From contig NZ_RRZK01000003.1 in assembly GCF_004348895.1 (NCBI RefSeq), positions 124,001 to 188,000 of the forward strand: 64,000 nt of DNA, read 5' to 3'. The notes under the pieces were generated by a model. The model was not told the DNA's origin. It saw only the letters and a program-made list of their open reading frames with translations, and made no database searches. Positions 27,714-37,368 of this stretch are shown here, piece by piece; positions within the stretch are counted from its first letter, which is position 1; every line of letters begins with the position of its first letter. This DNA comes from Pseudomonas vancouverensis. GTDB taxonomy: Bacteria > Pseudomonadota > Gammaproteobacteria > Pseudomonadales > Pseudomonadaceae. Both the position numbers and the translations under genes were made by a program.

Positions 27714-29471
27714 TCAACCCACGCGCCGGGACTCCAGGCACGCTTTCAGGCTGTCGCGCAGCAACCCGGCATCGAGGGGTTTTTGCAGTACCCGAAAATG
27801 GCTCGCCGCCGTCTCTTCAAGGCAGGCCGATGATGTGTCGCCGGTGATGATGATCGCCGGCACCACCGCATTGAGGTAGCCACGGGCACGATGGATCGCC
27901 TCCAGGCCGTTCATGCCGCTCAGGCGAAAATCGCTGAGAATCAGGTGCACGGCGGCCGGTCCGTTTTCGGCCGCCTTGCCATGCTCATCGCAGGCCTCTC
28001 GCACCGATGCACCGGCATACACCCTGTGGCCCCAGACTTCGAGCAACTGCCGCAAGGCGTCCAGCACTGTGCGCTCATCGTCGATGATCAGAATGCCGAG
28101 GCTGTCCGCTTGTGCTGCCGCGACTGTGTGCGGTTGCGCCAGGGCGGGCGCCGCCACCAAAGGCACCTTCACGGAGAACATCGAGCCGCGTCCTTCCACC
28201 GACGTGACGCGAATGTCATGCCCCAATAGCCGCGCAGTGTGACGCACGATCGCCAATCCCAGACCTAGCCCCTGGCTGCGATCACGTTCAGCGTTATGCA
28301 GTTGCACGAACTCCTCAAAAATTTGATCACGGTGCTCGCTGGCAATGCCCGGCCCCGTGTCGAATATCTGTATTTCAAGACTGTGCTTGCGACGTCGGCA
28401 GCCGAGCAAGACACTGCCCTGCTCGGTGTACCGAATTGCGTTGGACAGCAGGTTGTCGAGCATGCGCTTGAGCAACACCGGGTCGGTGTCGATCCAGAAC
28501 TGGCCCGGACGCGCCCGCCAACGCAGGTTTCGCGCCCTGGCATTGGCGCTGAACTCGTCACTGAGATCGGCAAACAGACGCTCCACCGACACCGTTTCGC
28601 GAGTGACGGCGACCACACCGGCATCAAGGCGGGAGATATCAAGCAAACCGTTGAGCAAGCCACTGAGGTTGCCGATGACCGTTGCCAGGCGAGTCGCCAG
28701 ATCGCGAGCCTTGTCTGCCGCCACGGCACCGCGTTCGGCCAATGAGGCAAGGCCGGCGACAAACAGCCCGAGGGCGTGGATCGGCTGGCGCAGATCGTGA
28801 CTGGCCGCGGCGAGAAAGCGCGACTTGGCCTGGTCGGCTGCCTGCGCACGGTCGCGTTCCTGTTCCAGGCGCCGAACCAGATCGACGTTTTCCAGGCGCA
28901 GCCGGATGGTCTCGTGCAGTGTTCGCCAGGTGACCCGGCTGTAATACAGGTTCACCCCGGCCAGGCAGGCGAGGAAAAACAGGTAGGTGGTGTAAACCTC
29001 CCCGGAGGTCAGCAGACACTGTAAGGTGATCGGCGCCAGCATCGCGATCAGTGAGCCGGCATAGGCCGCCGGGAACGCTGACAGCGAAGGCACGGCACCA
29101 CACACCAGGCCGGTCAGCACCACGCAGGTGAACGCCTGCAACTGCGGGTCGCCCGTGGCAAATCCGATCCATCCGAGCACGCCCCAGAGCAGGCTCGACA
29201 GCCAGGACAACACCGCCGCCAGCCAGCCCCAATGCTGCGGCCGCAGAGAGACATCTCGCTTGGCTTGGGCAAAGTAACGCCGCGAGTGCAGGACACGGCA
29301 GGTCGTCAAACCGTACATCGCCACAATCCACACGGCACTCCAGCTCCAGGGCACGGCGTGCCTGAACACGAAGGCCACCGGCCAGGGTATGACGAAGTTG
29401 GCAAATAGCACCGCGTAGGATTGTCGAAACAACAGATCGACGAAATACTTGCGCGCAATGATCTCGGGCAT
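27714..29471 (-). CDS. Hybrid sensor histidine kinase / response regulator
   Basis: The 585-residue protein has about six TM helices in the first 175 residues and no large periplasmic loop. A short coiled stretch leads to the histidine phosphorylation site AAASHDLRQPIHAL (His225). The ATPase domain follows (N box DNLLSNAIRYT near 340, G boxes DTGPGIA and GLGLGLAIV), then a C-terminal receiver with acidic pair DDE (464-466) and phospho-acceptor Asp514 (LSDFRLSG). The signal is probably sensed in or near the membrane. The gene diverges from a NarL-type response regulator gene with only 31 bases between, so the two almost surely form one phosphorelay. Confidence 0.9.
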   Translation of the reverse strand: MPEIIARKYFVDLLFRQSYAVLFANFVIPWPVAFVFRHAVPWSWSAVWIVAMYGLTTCRVLHSRRYFAQAKRDVSLRPQHWGWLAAVLSWLSSLLWGVLGWIGFATGDPQLQAFTCVVLTGLVCGAVPSLSAFPAAYAGSLIAMLAPITLQCLLTSGEVYTTYLFFLACLAGVNLYYSRVTWRTLHETIRLRLENVDLVRRLEQERDRAQAADQAKSRFLAAASHDLRQPIHALGLFVAGLASLAERGAVAADKARDLATRLATVIGNLSGLLNGLLDISRLDAGVVAVTRETVSVERLFADLSDEFSANARARNLRWRARPGQFWIDTDPVLLKRMLDNLLSNAIRYTEQGSVLLGCRRRKHSLEIQIFDTGPGIASEHRDQIFEEFVQLHNAERDRSQGLGLGLAIVRHTARLLGHDIRVTSVEGRGSMFSVKVPLVAAPALAQPHTVAAAQADSLGILIIDDERTVLDALRQLLEVWGHRVYAGASVREACDEHGKAAENGPAAVHLILSDFRLSGMNGLEAIHRARGYLNAVVPAIIITGDTSSACLEETAASHFRVLQKPLDAGLLRDSLKACLESRRVG

Positions 29472-29502
29472 GACGACATCTCAAAAATAAGAGCGACTAC
29501 AA

Positions 29503-30156
29503 ATGGAAGTGAAGCGCCTGAACGTCCTGATTGCCGATGACCATAGCATCGTGCGCGACGGCCTGAGGTTTCTGCTCTCGATCCGGGACGACTTGCAGGT
29601 CGTCGCCGAAGCCGCCAACAGCGACGATATTCTCGCGGCTCTGGCAGCGCAGCGCATTGACCTCCTGCTGCTCGACCTGGGCATGCCCGGGGTCAATCGC
29701 CTGCAATTCATCCGCGACCTGCGCACCGACTTTCCTCGTTTGAAAATCCTCGTGCTGACAGCCAATGTCGAGCTGAGCACCATTCGCGGGGTGCTGGATG
29801 CCGGTGTGCAGGCCTACGTGACCAAGGCCGATGAAAGCCAGGAGCTGCTCGACGCGATCGATGCCATCCAGCAGAACAAACGCTACCTGGCGGTCGCCGT
29901 ACGCTTTGCGGTGGATGGTCATGGCAGCAGCAACCCCGGCGATCACCTGATTGCCAACGCGGTACTGACCAAACGCGAGCAACAAATCCTCAGCCTGGTC
30001 GCCCAAGGCTCTTCGGCGCGCGACATTGCCGACACCCTCCACATCAGCCCGCTGACCGTGCGCAAGCATCGGGAAAACCTGATGCGCAAACTCGACCTGC
30101 ACAACACCGCGGAACTGGCGGTGTATGCCGTCCGGCTCGGCCTGCCTGTGGGCTGA
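29503..30156 (+). CDS. NarL/FixJ-family response regulator
   Basis: The 217-residue regulator has a receiver domain with acidic pair ADDH, phospho-acceptor Asp58 (LLLLDLGMPG) and conserved Lys in TKAD, and a LuxR-type helix-turn-helix at 150-215 (LTKREQQILSLVAQGSSARDIADTLHISPLTVRKHRENLMRKL). It is divergent from the hybrid kinase gene. The target genes are not evident; the very short shared promoter suggests the pair may regulate itself. Confidence 0.9.
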   Translation: MEVKRLNVLIADDHSIVRDGLRFLLSIRDDLQVVAEAANSDDILAALAAQRIDLLLLDLGMPGVNRLQFIRDLRTDFPRLKILVLTANVELSTIRGVLDAGVQAYVTKADESQELLDAIDAIQQNKRYLAVAVRFAVDGHGSSNPGDHLIANAVLTKREQQILSLVAQGSSARDIADTLHISPLTVRKHRENLMRKLDLHNTAELAVYAVRLGLPVG

Positions 30157-30342
30157 GGTGTGGTGCACAGCATCCTGCGCGCAGGTCGCGGATAAAATAC
30201 GGCAGCTGTCGTATTTCTGCGCCACCGCCCCCGCCATAACCTTGCAGCACTGGTAACGCGCTGCCTGTAGTTCATCTGCCTCCCCTGTCCGGCGTCTTCC
30301 AGAACATGCCTTGCGGCACTCACTCAATGGAAGAGCACCACC

Positions 30343-30972
30343 ATGTCCCTGCAACTCTGGATTCCCTTCGCCACCGCGACCATCGCCTTTGCCTGCATGC
30401 CGGGCCCGGCCATTCTCTACATGACCAGCCAGACCCTGGCCCATGGCCGACGCGCCGGGCTGAAAGCCGCGCTGGGCATACACCTGGGTTGTTATGCACA
30501 TATCGCCGGGGCGACGTTTGGCCTGTCAGCGTTGTTGCATGCCGCGCCCATGGCGTTCGACGTGATACGGCTGGCCGGGGCGGGATATCTGATCTGGCTG
30601 GGCGGGTCGATGATTGTCAAAAGCGGGCGGGTTGTCGAAAAGGTCGAGGGACAGGAGCCCGGCGTGCTGCGTGACAGTGTGGTGGTTGAAGTGCTCAACC
30701 CGAAGACCGCGCTGTTCTTTTTGACCTTTCTGCCGCAGTTCGTCGACGTCACGAGTTCGGCACCGGCGTGGTTGCAGTTTCTACTGTTGGGCAGCTTTGT
30801 GAACCTGGTGTTTTCACTGGCGGATGTAGCGGCGGTGCTGGGCGCCTCGCTGCTGCTCGGGCCGTTGTCGACACCGGGTTGCCAGCGGTTTGTGCCGCGC
30901 TTCAGTGGTGCGATCCTGATTGGCTTGGGCTGTGTGCTGGTGTTGCAGAGTGGGTTGCTGGGAGCGCTGTAG
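30343..30972 (+). CDS. LysE/RhtB-family amino acid exporter
   Basis: The 209-residue membrane protein has six predicted TM helices and the family N-terminus (FATATIAFACMPGPAILYMTSQTLAHGRRAGLKAALGIHLG), where the PGP turn and G..G spacing are conserved. The second conserved block is VEVLNPKTALFFLTFLPQF. LysE/RhtB proteins expel amino acids such as homoserine, threonine or lysine, or related compounds. The specific substrate cannot be read from the sequence. Upstream, 186 bases hold no gene. A perfect palindrome follows the stop. Confidence 0.87.
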   Translation: MSLQLWIPFATATIAFACMPGPAILYMTSQTLAHGRRAGLKAALGIHLGCYAHIAGATFGLSALLHAAPMAFDVIRLAGAGYLIWLGGSMIVKSGRVVEKVEGQEPGVLRDSVVVEVLNPKTALFFLTFLPQFVDVTSSAPAWLQFLLLGSFVNLVFSLADVAAVLGASLLLGPLSTPGCQRFVPRFSGAILIGLGCVLVLQSGLLGAL

Positions 30973-30984
30973 TCGTCGACATCG

Positions 30985-31020
30985 CGGGCGAGCTCGCTCC
31001 TGCAGGAGCGAGCTCGCCCG
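30985..31020. repeat. 36-base perfect palindrome (two REP half-units joined)
   Basis: A 16-base arm starting CGGGCGAGCTCGCTCC is followed by TGCA and its exact reverse complement, so the entire 36 bases are a perfect palindrome. The core is REP-like. It sits 12 bases after the LysE stop and 12 before the cysA end, so it can fold as a strong hairpin in both transcripts and probably serves as a bidirectional terminator or stabiliser. Confidence 0.9.
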
Positions 31021-31032
31021 AGAAGCTTTTGC

Positions 31033-32022
31033 TTAGAGGTTGGCGACCTTCTGCCAGACCTTCGGCTTGAAGAACAGCGTTTCGCCCTTGGCCAGGCCGG
31101 TCAGGCTGTCGTGATCCTTGACCACTTCGGCTTCGATCAGATCGCTCTGCCCTTCCACCTTCAGCGTCACCCGCGTGGTCGCACCCAGCGGACGAATGTC
31201 GCGCACTTCGGCGGCGTGGTGGTCTTCCAGCTCGTGGCGCGACAGCGACACCTCATGCGGACGGAACAGCACATGGTTGTCATCCCCCAGGTGCAAGCGG
31301 TTCGAATCACCGAGGAAGTGATAGACGAAGTCGCTGGCCGGGTTTTCGTAGACGTCACCCGGTGAACCGATCTGCTCGATCACGCCCTTGTTCATCACCA
31401 CGATGCGGTCGGCGACTTCCATGGCCTCTTCCTGGTCGTGGGTCACGAAGACCGACGTCAGGTTGATGTCCTCGTGCAGACGCGCCAGCCAGCGGCGCAG
31501 CTCTTTACGGACCTTGGCGTCGAGTGCGCCGAAAGGCTCGTCGAGCAGCAGCACTTTTGGTTCCACCGCCAGGGCGCGGGCCAGGGCGATACGCTGGCGC
31601 TGACCACCGGACAGTTGCTCCGGGTAGCGGTCCGACAGCCAGTCGAGCTGCACCATGTTCAACAGTTCGTGCACCTTCGCGGCGATCTGGCTTTCGCTCG
31701 GGCGCTGGCCCTTGGGCTTCATGCGCAGGCCGAAGGCGACGTTGTCGAACACGGTCATGTGGCGGAACAGCGCATAGTGCTGGAACACGAAACCGACGTT
31801 GCGATCACGCACGTCGTGGCCGGACACGTCTTCACCGTGGAACACGATGTTGCCCTGATCCGGGGTTTCCAGGCCGGCGATGATCCGCAGCAGCGTGGTC
31901 TTGCCGCAGCCCGACGGGCCGAGCAGCGCGACGAGTTCGCCGCTCTGGATGTCCAGGCTGATGTTGTCCAGCGCCTTGAACGCGTTGAAATTCTTGCTGA
32001 CGTTACGCACTTCGATCGACAT
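31033..32022 (-). CDS. cysA: Sulfate/thiosulfate ABC transporter ATP-binding protein
   Basis: The 329-residue ATPase has Walker [10 protein letters not shown] (about 36-44), signature [15 protein letters not shown], Walker [12 protein letters not shown], switch His in [16 protein letters not shown], and a C-terminal TOBE-type domain. The N-terminus [18 protein letters not shown] is the CysA pattern. It energises sulfate and thiosulfate import by CysT-CysW with Sbp. It is the last gene of oscA-sbp-cysT-cysW-cysA and starts three bases after cysW. The operon is expected to be CysB-controlled. Confidence 0.95.
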   Translation of the reverse strand: MSIEVRNVSKNFNAFKALDNISLDIQSGELVALLGPSGCGKTTLLRIIAGLETPDQGNIVFHGEDVSGHDVRDRNVGFVFQHYALFRHMTVFDNVAFGLRMKPKGQRPSESQIAAKVHELLNMVQLDWLSDRYPEQLSGGQRQRIALARALAVEPKVLLLDEPFGALDAKVRKELRRWLARLHEDINLTSVFVTHDQEEAMEVADRIVVMNKGVIEQIGSPGDVYENPASDFVYHFLGDSNRLHLGDDNHVLFRPHEVSLSRHELEDHHAAEVRDIRPLGATTRVTLKVEGQSDLIEAEVVKDHDSLTGLAKGETLFFKPKVWQKVANL

Positions 32023-32025
32023 GAC

Positions 32026-32898
32026 TTATTCCTCCGCGGCGCTGGCGCGCAGGCGGTTAATACGGTTTTCGCTCCACTGCTTGAGCAGCAGGATGAAGAG
32101 CGCCAGGATCAGCAACAGGCTCGCCACGGCGAACGCGGCCACGTGGTTGTATTCGTTGTAGAGGATCTCGACGTGCAGCGGCAAGGTGTTGGTCACCCCG
32201 CGAATGTGCCCGGAAACCACCGAGACCGCACCGAACTCGCCCATGGCCCGCGCGGTACAGAGCACCACGCCATAAATCAGGCCCCATTTGATGTTGGGTA
32301 CGGTGACGTGCCAGAACATCTGCCAGCCATTGGCCCCGAGCAGGCGCGCGGCCTCCTCTTCCTGGGTGCCTTGTTCCTGCATCAGCGGGATCAGCTCCCG
32401 CGCCACGAACGGCACGGTAACGAAAATCGTCGCCAGCACGATGCCCGGCAGGGCGAAGACGATCTGGATGTCGTGATCCTGCAGCCACGGTCCAAACAGG
32501 CCCTGGGCACCAAACATCAGCACGTAGACCAGACCGGCGATCACCGGCGACACCGAGAACGGCAAGTCGATCAGCGTCACCAGCATGCTCTTGCCGCGGA
32601 ACGAATACTTGCTCACGCACCAGGCGGCACTGACGCCGAACACCAGGTTCAACGGCACCGAGATCAGTACGGCAATCACCGTGAGTTTCAGTGCCGACAA
32701 GGCGTCTGGTTCGAAAATCGCGGTGAAGAACGCGCCCAGCCCCAGTTTCAGGCCCTGGGACACCACGATGAACAGTGGCAACAGCAGGAACAGGGCAAAA
32801 ATCAACCAGCCTAAGCCGATCAGGATGCGCCGCGAAGTCGCGCTGCCACGGCGGGCAGCGTTGGCCGAAGAAGCGGCAGCGATAGACGATTGGGACAT
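32026..32898 (-). CDS. cysW: Sulfate ABC transporter permease CysW
   Basis: The 290-residue protein has six TM helices of the BPD permease fold and the EAA loop [21 protein letters not shown]. The segment [22 protein letters not shown] is the CysW family mark. It pairs with CysT to form the membrane channel for sulfate. It lies 12 bases after cysT and three bases before cysA, so cotranscription is near certain. Confidence 0.95.
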   Translation of the reverse strand: MSQSSIAAASSANAARRGSATSRRILIGLGWLIFALFLLLPLFIVVSQGLKLGLGAFFTAIFEPDALSALKLTVIAVLISVPLNLVFGVSAAWCVSKYSFRGKSMLVTLIDLPFSVSPVIAGLVYVLMFGAQGLFGPWLQDHDIQIVFALPGIVLATIFVTVPFVARELIPLMQEQGTQEEEAARLLGANGWQMFWHVTVPNIKWGLIYGVVLCTARAMGEFGAVSVVSGHIRGVTNTLPLHVEILYNEYNHVAAFAVASLLLILALFILLLKQWSENRINRLRASAAEE

Positions 32899-32910
32899 GG
32901 TGCCGCCTCC

Positions 32911-33729
32911 TTATGGGGTTTCGATGCGCCGCTGCAACAGGTTGATCAGCAGCAACAGGACGAAGGAAACCACCAGCATCAGTACACCAATGGAGGTAGC
33001 GCCGGTGTAATCGTATTGGTCGAGCTTGACCATGATCAGCAGGGGCAGGATCTCGGTTTTCATCGGCATGTTGCCGGCGATGAAAATCACCGAACCGTAC
33101 TCGCCGACCCCGCGGGCAAAGGCCAGGGCGAAACCGGTGAGCCACGCCGGCAACAGCGCCGGCAGCAGGATATGGCGGAAAACCTGCAAGGGTTTTGCTC
33201 CCAGGCACGCCGCCGCTTCTTCCACTTCACGGGGAATATCGGCCAATACCGGCTGTACGGTACGTACCACGAATGGAAGTGTCACAAAAGTGAGGGCAAG
33301 GGTGATGCCCAGAGGGGTGTAGGCGATCTTGAAACCCAGATCCGCTGCAAACTGACCCACCAGCCCGGTAGGGGTATACAACGCGGTGAGCGCGATACCG
33401 GCCACTGCCGTCGGCAAGGCGAACGGCAGGTCGATCATGGCGTCGATCACTTTTCGTCCAGGGAAGGTATAGCGCACTAATACCCAGGCCAGGAGCGTGC
33501 CGATGATGCCGTTGATGATCGCGGCGCAAAGCGCGGTGCCGAAGCTCAGCTTCAACGCTGCCAGCACGCGGGGTGCCGAGATGATTGCCCAGAACTGGTC
33601 CCAGGTCAGTTGGGCGGCATGCACGAACATTGCCGCCAGGGGTATGAGCACAATCAGGCTGAGGTACACCAAGGTGTAGCCCAGCGTCAGCCCGAAGCCG
33701 GGTATGACGGGGGAGATACGACGCGACAT
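32911..33729 (-). CDS. cysT: Sulfate ABC transporter permease CysT (CysU)
   Basis: The 272-residue permease has TM helices typical of CysT, the EAA loop VEEAAACLGAKPLQVFRHILLP and the segment FARGVGEYGSVIFIAGNMPMKTEI that names the CysT family. It forms the channel with CysW. It follows sbp after 70 bases that include a strong hairpin, which may lower transcription of the permease genes relative to the binding protein. Confidence 0.95.
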   Translation of the reverse strand: MSRRISPVIPGFGLTLGYTLVYLSLIVLIPLAAMFVHAAQLTWDQFWAIISAPRVLAALKLSFGTALCAAIINGIIGTLLAWVLVRYTFPGRKVIDAMIDLPFALPTAVAGIALTALYTPTGLVGQFAADLGFKIAYTPLGITLALTFVTLPFVVRTVQPVLADIPREVEEAAACLGAKPLQVFRHILLPALLPAWLTGFALAFARGVGEYGSVIFIAGNMPMKTEILPLLIMVKLDQYDYTGATSIGVLMLVVSFVLLLLINLLQRRIETP

Positions 33730-33756
33730 AAAAGTCCTTGGTCAAGAAACGCACTA

Positions 33757-33780
33757 AGCCCCGGAGGTGAATCCGGGGCT
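33757..33780 (-). terminator. Hairpin between sbp and cysT, probable attenuating terminator
   Basis: A perfect nine-base stem AGCCCCGGA/TCCGGGGCT with loop GGTGAA. The following minus-strand sequence has only a short T run, so it is probably a leaky terminator or a 3'-end stabiliser for sbp mRNA inside the operon. Confidence 0.65.
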
Positions 33781-33799
33781 CGTTGATGGCTATTTAAGA

Positions 33800-34813
33800 T
33801 TACTGTGCCTGATAGATCTGGTCGAACACACCACCGTCGTTGAAGAATTTCGGCTGCGCGCTTTTCCAGCCGCCGAAGTCCTTGTCGATACTCACCAGCT
33901 CCAGTTTCGGGAACTGCTGGGCGTACTTGGCGGCGACGTCCTTGTCCCGCGGGCGATAGAAGTTCTTCGCGGCAATTTCCTGGCCGGCCGGGCTGTACAG
34001 GTGTTTGAGGTAAGCTTCGGCGATCTGCTCGTTGCCCTTTTTCTCGGCGTTCTTGTCGACGACCGCCACCGGCGGCTCGGCGAGGATCGACAGCGAAGGC
34101 ACGACGATGTCGAACTTGTCCGCACCACCATCTTCTTTCAGCGCCAGGAAAGCTTCGTTTTCCCAGGCCAGCAGCACGTCACCCTGACCGTTGTTGACGA
34201 AGGTGATGGTCGAACCGCGGGCGCCGGTGTCCAGCACGGGAACGTGCTTGAACAGGGTCTGTACGTATTCCTTGGCCTTGGCTTCGTCACCGCCGTTGGC
34301 TTTCAGGCCATAAGCCCAGGCCGCGAGGAAGTTCCAGCGCGCACCGCCGGAGGTTTTCGGGTTTGGCGTGATCACCGACACATCGTTCTTGATCAGGTCG
34401 CCCCAGTCCTTGATGCCCTTCGGGTTGCCCTTGCGCACCAGGAACACGATGGTCGAAGTGTAAGGAGTGCTCGCCTCCGGCAGGCGTTTCTGCCAGTCCG
34501 CCGGCAAGGTTTTACCCAGTTTGGCGATTTCGTCGATGTCGCCGGCCAGGGCCAGGGTCACCACGTCGGCACGCAGGCCGTCGATGACCGCGCGACCTTG
34601 TTTGCCCGAACCGCCGTGGGACTGCTGGATCTTCACGGTGTCGCCAGCGTGGTCCTTCTGCCAGAACTTGATGAACTCGGCGTTGTAGTCCTGATACAGC
34701 TCGCGCGTCGGGTCATACGACACGTTGAGCAGCTCGTAGTCCTTGGCAACCGCGGAACCGGCAAAAAGAGCGCTGGCCAGAGCGGCCAAAGCGAAGTGGC
34801 GAATCGACGACAT
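33800..34813 (-). CDS. sbp: Periplasmic sulfate-binding protein
   Basis: The 337-residue protein has a signal peptide (cleavage near AVAKD) and the sulfate-binding family sequence: [20 protein letters not shown], then [18 protein letters not shown] and [13 protein letters not shown]. These segments form the buried sulfate site. It supplies CysTWA. Highly expressed binding proteins usually precede the permease genes, and a hairpin follows here. oscA lies 75 bases upstream in the same direction. Confidence 0.95.
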   Translation of the reverse strand: MSSIRHFALAALASALFAGSAVAKDYELLNVSYDPTRELYQDYNAEFIKFWQKDHAGDTVKIQQSHGGSGKQGRAVIDGLRADVVTLALAGDIDEIAKLGKTLPADWQKRLPEASTPYTSTIVFLVRKGNPKGIKDWGDLIKNDVSVITPNPKTSGGARWNFLAAWAYGLKANGGDEAKAKEYVQTLFKHVPVLDTGARGSTITFVNNGQGDVLLAWENEAFLALKEDGGADKFDIVVPSLSILAEPPVAVVDKNAEKKGNEQIAEAYLKHLYSPAGQEIAAKNFYRPRDKDVAAKYAQQFPKLELVSIDKDFGGWKSAQPKFFNDGGVFDQIYQAQ

Positions 34814-34888
34814 GGTGAAAGCTCCTGGAAATCTGGGGGTATTGGCTTTTTCTTATGGGATTTCGGAAATCGCGTTGCCTGTTTCGCC

Positions 34889-35071
34889 TCAGCCCGGCTT
34901 GTTGCCAGGCTGCTGCAAACGGAATTTTTCCTTGCGCTCGATCTGCACCACCTGGGCGTTGTGCACGGTGATTTCCACGGCACCGAAGCGCAGGTCGCGC
35001 AGGGCACTCTGGATTTCACGCAGGATGGTGGCTTCGTCTTGACCGTCGACACTACGCAGGGATGCGCTCAT
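34889..35071 (-). CDS. oscA: Sulfur-starvation small protein OscA (YezD family, DUF2292)
   Basis: The 60-residue protein has the YezD/DUF2292 pattern: ILREIQSALRDLRFGAVEITVHNAQVVQIERKEKFRLQ, a beta hairpin with conserved Phe-Gly and VVQIERKEK. OscA is induced under sulfur limitation and in P. corrugata is needed with the sulfate transporter genes for chromate tolerance. Its place just upstream of sbp and in the same orientation supports the assignment. The upstream 229 bases hold a strong inverted repeat likely to be the operon's operator. Confidence 0.85.
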   Translation of the reverse strand: MSASLRSVDGQDEATILREIQSALRDLRFGAVEITVHNAQVVQIERKEKFRLQQPGNKPG

Positions 35072-35153
35072 GGTGCTGCTCCTTCAACTGAGAGGTTGCC
35101 TCGCAGTGTCGGCACTGCTTGCGGCGTGAGACCAATAGTAGTGAGGCGCAGAT

Positions 35154-35178
35154 ATTCTTAAAAAGACTATTTAAGAAT
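35154..35178. promoter_or_regulatory. ATTCTTAAA-N7-TTTAAGAAT inverted repeat upstream of oscA-sbp-cysTWA
   Basis: A perfect nine-base inverted repeat with a seven-base spacer lies 83 bases upstream of oscA, in an AT-rich stretch with a following TTATATAA. It is the obvious operator candidate for the sulfate operon. CysB is the expected regulator by analogy; the site itself is inferred. Confidence 0.6.
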
Positions 35179-35254
35179 GTTTATATAACCAGAAGACATT
35201 ATTTGGCGGGACAAGGGTTTGCGGGGAATTGCGGTTTTTCGAGATCGCCAAAAC

Positions 35255-35282
35255 CTTGTGGGAGCGAGCTTGCTCCCACAAG
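35255..35282. repeat. Single REP-derived hairpin
   Basis: CTTGTGGGAGC and GCTCCCACAAG pair perfectly around the loop GAGCTT. It sits 18 bases after the end of the GGDEF-EAL gene and may act as its terminator. Confidence 0.8.
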
Positions 35283-35300
35283 TTAATGTGCATTAGCGCG

Positions 35301-37232
35301 TTATTTGATTGCTGGCGCCCGAGACCAATCCAGCTGCTGCGCCGGCATCGGCCGTCCAAACCAGTAACCCTGGCCCAGGTCGCAGCCTTGCTCGAGCAGG
35401 AAAGCGGCTTGCTCGACCTGTTCGATCCCCTCGGCGTGCACCTGCATGCCCATGCTCTGGGCCAGGGCGATAATCACCCGCGAGATCGCCGCGTCGTTTT
35501 CATCCCAGGGTAAACCGGCGACGAAACCCTGATCGATCTTGAGTTTCTGCACCGGCAAACGCTTGAGCCGCAGCAACGACGAATAGCCGGTGCCGAAGTC
35601 ATCGATGGCCAGGCGTACACCCAATTCGCGCAAGCGGTGCATCTGCTCCAGCGCCACTTCCGGATCGTCCATCACCGCGCTTTCGGTGACTTCCAGCTCC
35701 AGGCAGGCCGGGGCCAACCCGGTGTCGTGCAGCACCTGCGCCACCTGTTGGTACAACTCGCGACGGGCAAACAACCGCGACGACACGTTCACTGCGACAA
35801 AGGACAACACCACCCCGTCCTCTTGCCACTGGCACATCTGCCGACACGCCTGGCCCATGACCCACGCATCGATCTCGGCGATCAGCCCGGTGCGCTCGGC
35901 GACCGGAATGAATTCCGCCGGCGATATCAGCCCACGTTGCGGATGCTCCCAGCGCACCAGCGCTTCGACGCCGATCAGGCGGCTGGTCTTGAGGTCGTGA
36001 ACCGGTTGGTAATGGACCCGCAACTCATTCAAATCCAGCGCTCGACGCAGCTCGAAAGAGATCTCGACCCGCTGCTGGGCATGGGCCGTCAGCTCCTCGG
36101 TGTACAGGGCATAGTCGTTGCGCCCGGTGCTCTTGGCCTTGAACAGCGCAGAGTCGGCATTGCGCAATAATTGCTCAACGCTCAAGGCATCGCTGGGGAA
36201 CAGACTGATGCCGATGCTGGTGTTGATGAACAACTGATGGCCTTCGATGAGGAACGGCTCCTTGAGGCCGTCGATGATGCGCTGGGCCATCGCCGCCGCC
36301 TGCACCAGTTGCGGGCAGCTCTCGGCCAGCACGGCGAACTCGTCACCGCCCAGCCGCGCCAGGGTCACGCCGGGGCCGAACATGGCGGCCAGACGCTCCG
36401 CTACCGCCTTGAGCAGTTGATCGCCAATGGTGTGCCCGAGGCTGTCGTTGATCATCTTGAAGTGATCCAGATCGATCATCAGCAGCGCGCAACCGCGCTT
36501 GTGAAGCTGCGCCGAGGCCAATGCCTGTTCCGCGCGGTCGGTGAACAGCAAGCGATTGGGCAGGTCGGTCAATGGATCGTGATGGGCCAGGCGCATCAGC
36601 TCCCGCTCGGAGTTCTTGATCGCACTGATGTCGGAAAATACCGCTACGTAGTGGCTTGGGTGACCATCCTCGTCGCGCACCAGACGAATCGTCTGCCATT
36701 GAGGGTAGATTTCGCCGCTTTTGCGTCGGTTCCAGATTTCCCCGCTCCATTCCCCGCTGGTGCGCAAGGTCGCGAACATGGCCTGGTAGAACTCGGGATG
36801 ATGACGCCCGGACTTGAACAGACTGGGCCGCTGACCCAGCACGTCTTCGGACTGGTAGCCGGTGATCTGCATGAACGCCCGATTCACATGGACGATCAGC
36901 CCCTGCATGTTGGTGACCAGCACGCCTTCGTGAGTGCAATCGAACACCGCTGCCGCCTGACGCAGGCGCTCGCGATCGGCCTCGCGCTGTCGCAGCCTGG
37001 CACCCAGACCCAGGCAGCGAAGCAGGCGCGCCCGGGCAATGAAGATCAGGCCGGCACTTAACAGCACCCACAGGTAACCGTTGATCAGTTGCCAGCGCAT
37101 CCTCTCGGCGGAATCATCGAAGAAACTGTTCAATAAATAGCCACTGGACAGCAGCCAGACGACAGAAAACAGCAAATAAAGCAGCGCTGCACGCAATGCA
37201 TCGCGATAGATGGCAGACATTCGGCGATCCAT
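35301..37232 (-). CDS. Membrane-bound PAS-GGDEF-EAL c-di-GMP enzyme
   Basis: About 643 residues. Two TM helices in the first 65 residues are followed by a PAS domain (about 85-205), a GGDEF domain with the intact motif RLGGDEFA, and an EAL domain with GVEALVRWEHP and DDFGTGYSSL. Both catalytic signatures look complete, so it could make and break c-di-GMP. The ATG at 37232 was preferred over the GTG 39 bases upstream, which has no ribosome site; an ATG four codons later is also possible. It lies between oscA and desA, the same place as PA0285 in PAO1 (from memory). The PAS domain may sense redox state or a ligand. Confidence 0.88.
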   Translation of the reverse strand: MDRRMSAIYRDALRAALLYLLFSVVWLLSSGYLLNSFFDDSAERMRWQLINGYLWVLLSAGLIFIARARLLRCLGLGARLRQREADRERLRQAAAVFDCTHEGVLVTNMQGLIVHVNRAFMQITGYQSEDVLGQRPSLFKSGRHHPEFYQAMFATLRTSGEWSGEIWNRRKSGEIYPQWQTIRLVRDEDGHPSHYVAVFSDISAIKNSERELMRLAHHDPLTDLPNRLLFTDRAEQALASAQLHKRGCALLMIDLDHFKMINDSLGHTIGDQLLKAVAERLAAMFGPGVTLARLGGDEFAVLAESCPQLVQAAAMAQRIIDGLKEPFLIEGHQLFINTSIGISLFPSDALSVEQLLRNADSALFKAKSTGRNDYALYTEELTAHAQQRVEISFELRRALDLNELRVHYQPVHDLKTSRLIGVEALVRWEHPQRGLISPAEFIPVAERTGLIAEIDAWVMGQACRQMCQWQEDGVVLSFVAVNVSSRLFARRELYQQVAQVLHDTGLAPACLELEVTESAVMDDPEVALEQMHRLRELGVRLAIDDFGTGYSSLLRLKRLPVQKLKIDQGFVAGLPWDENDAAISRVIIALAQSMGMQVHAEGIEQVEQAAFLLEQGCDLGQGYWFGRPMPAQQLDWSRAPAIK

Positions 37233-37368
37233 GTCCTTACACAAAAGATAGGAATTATAGTTTACCGACACATCCAGCCACTCTTATCTGAAAGGGCGAC
37301 TGGTTTTCTGTGTGGGCTTAGTGATAATGCAACGGCTGTTTTTTTCTTTATCGAGGGCCCTACAGCCT

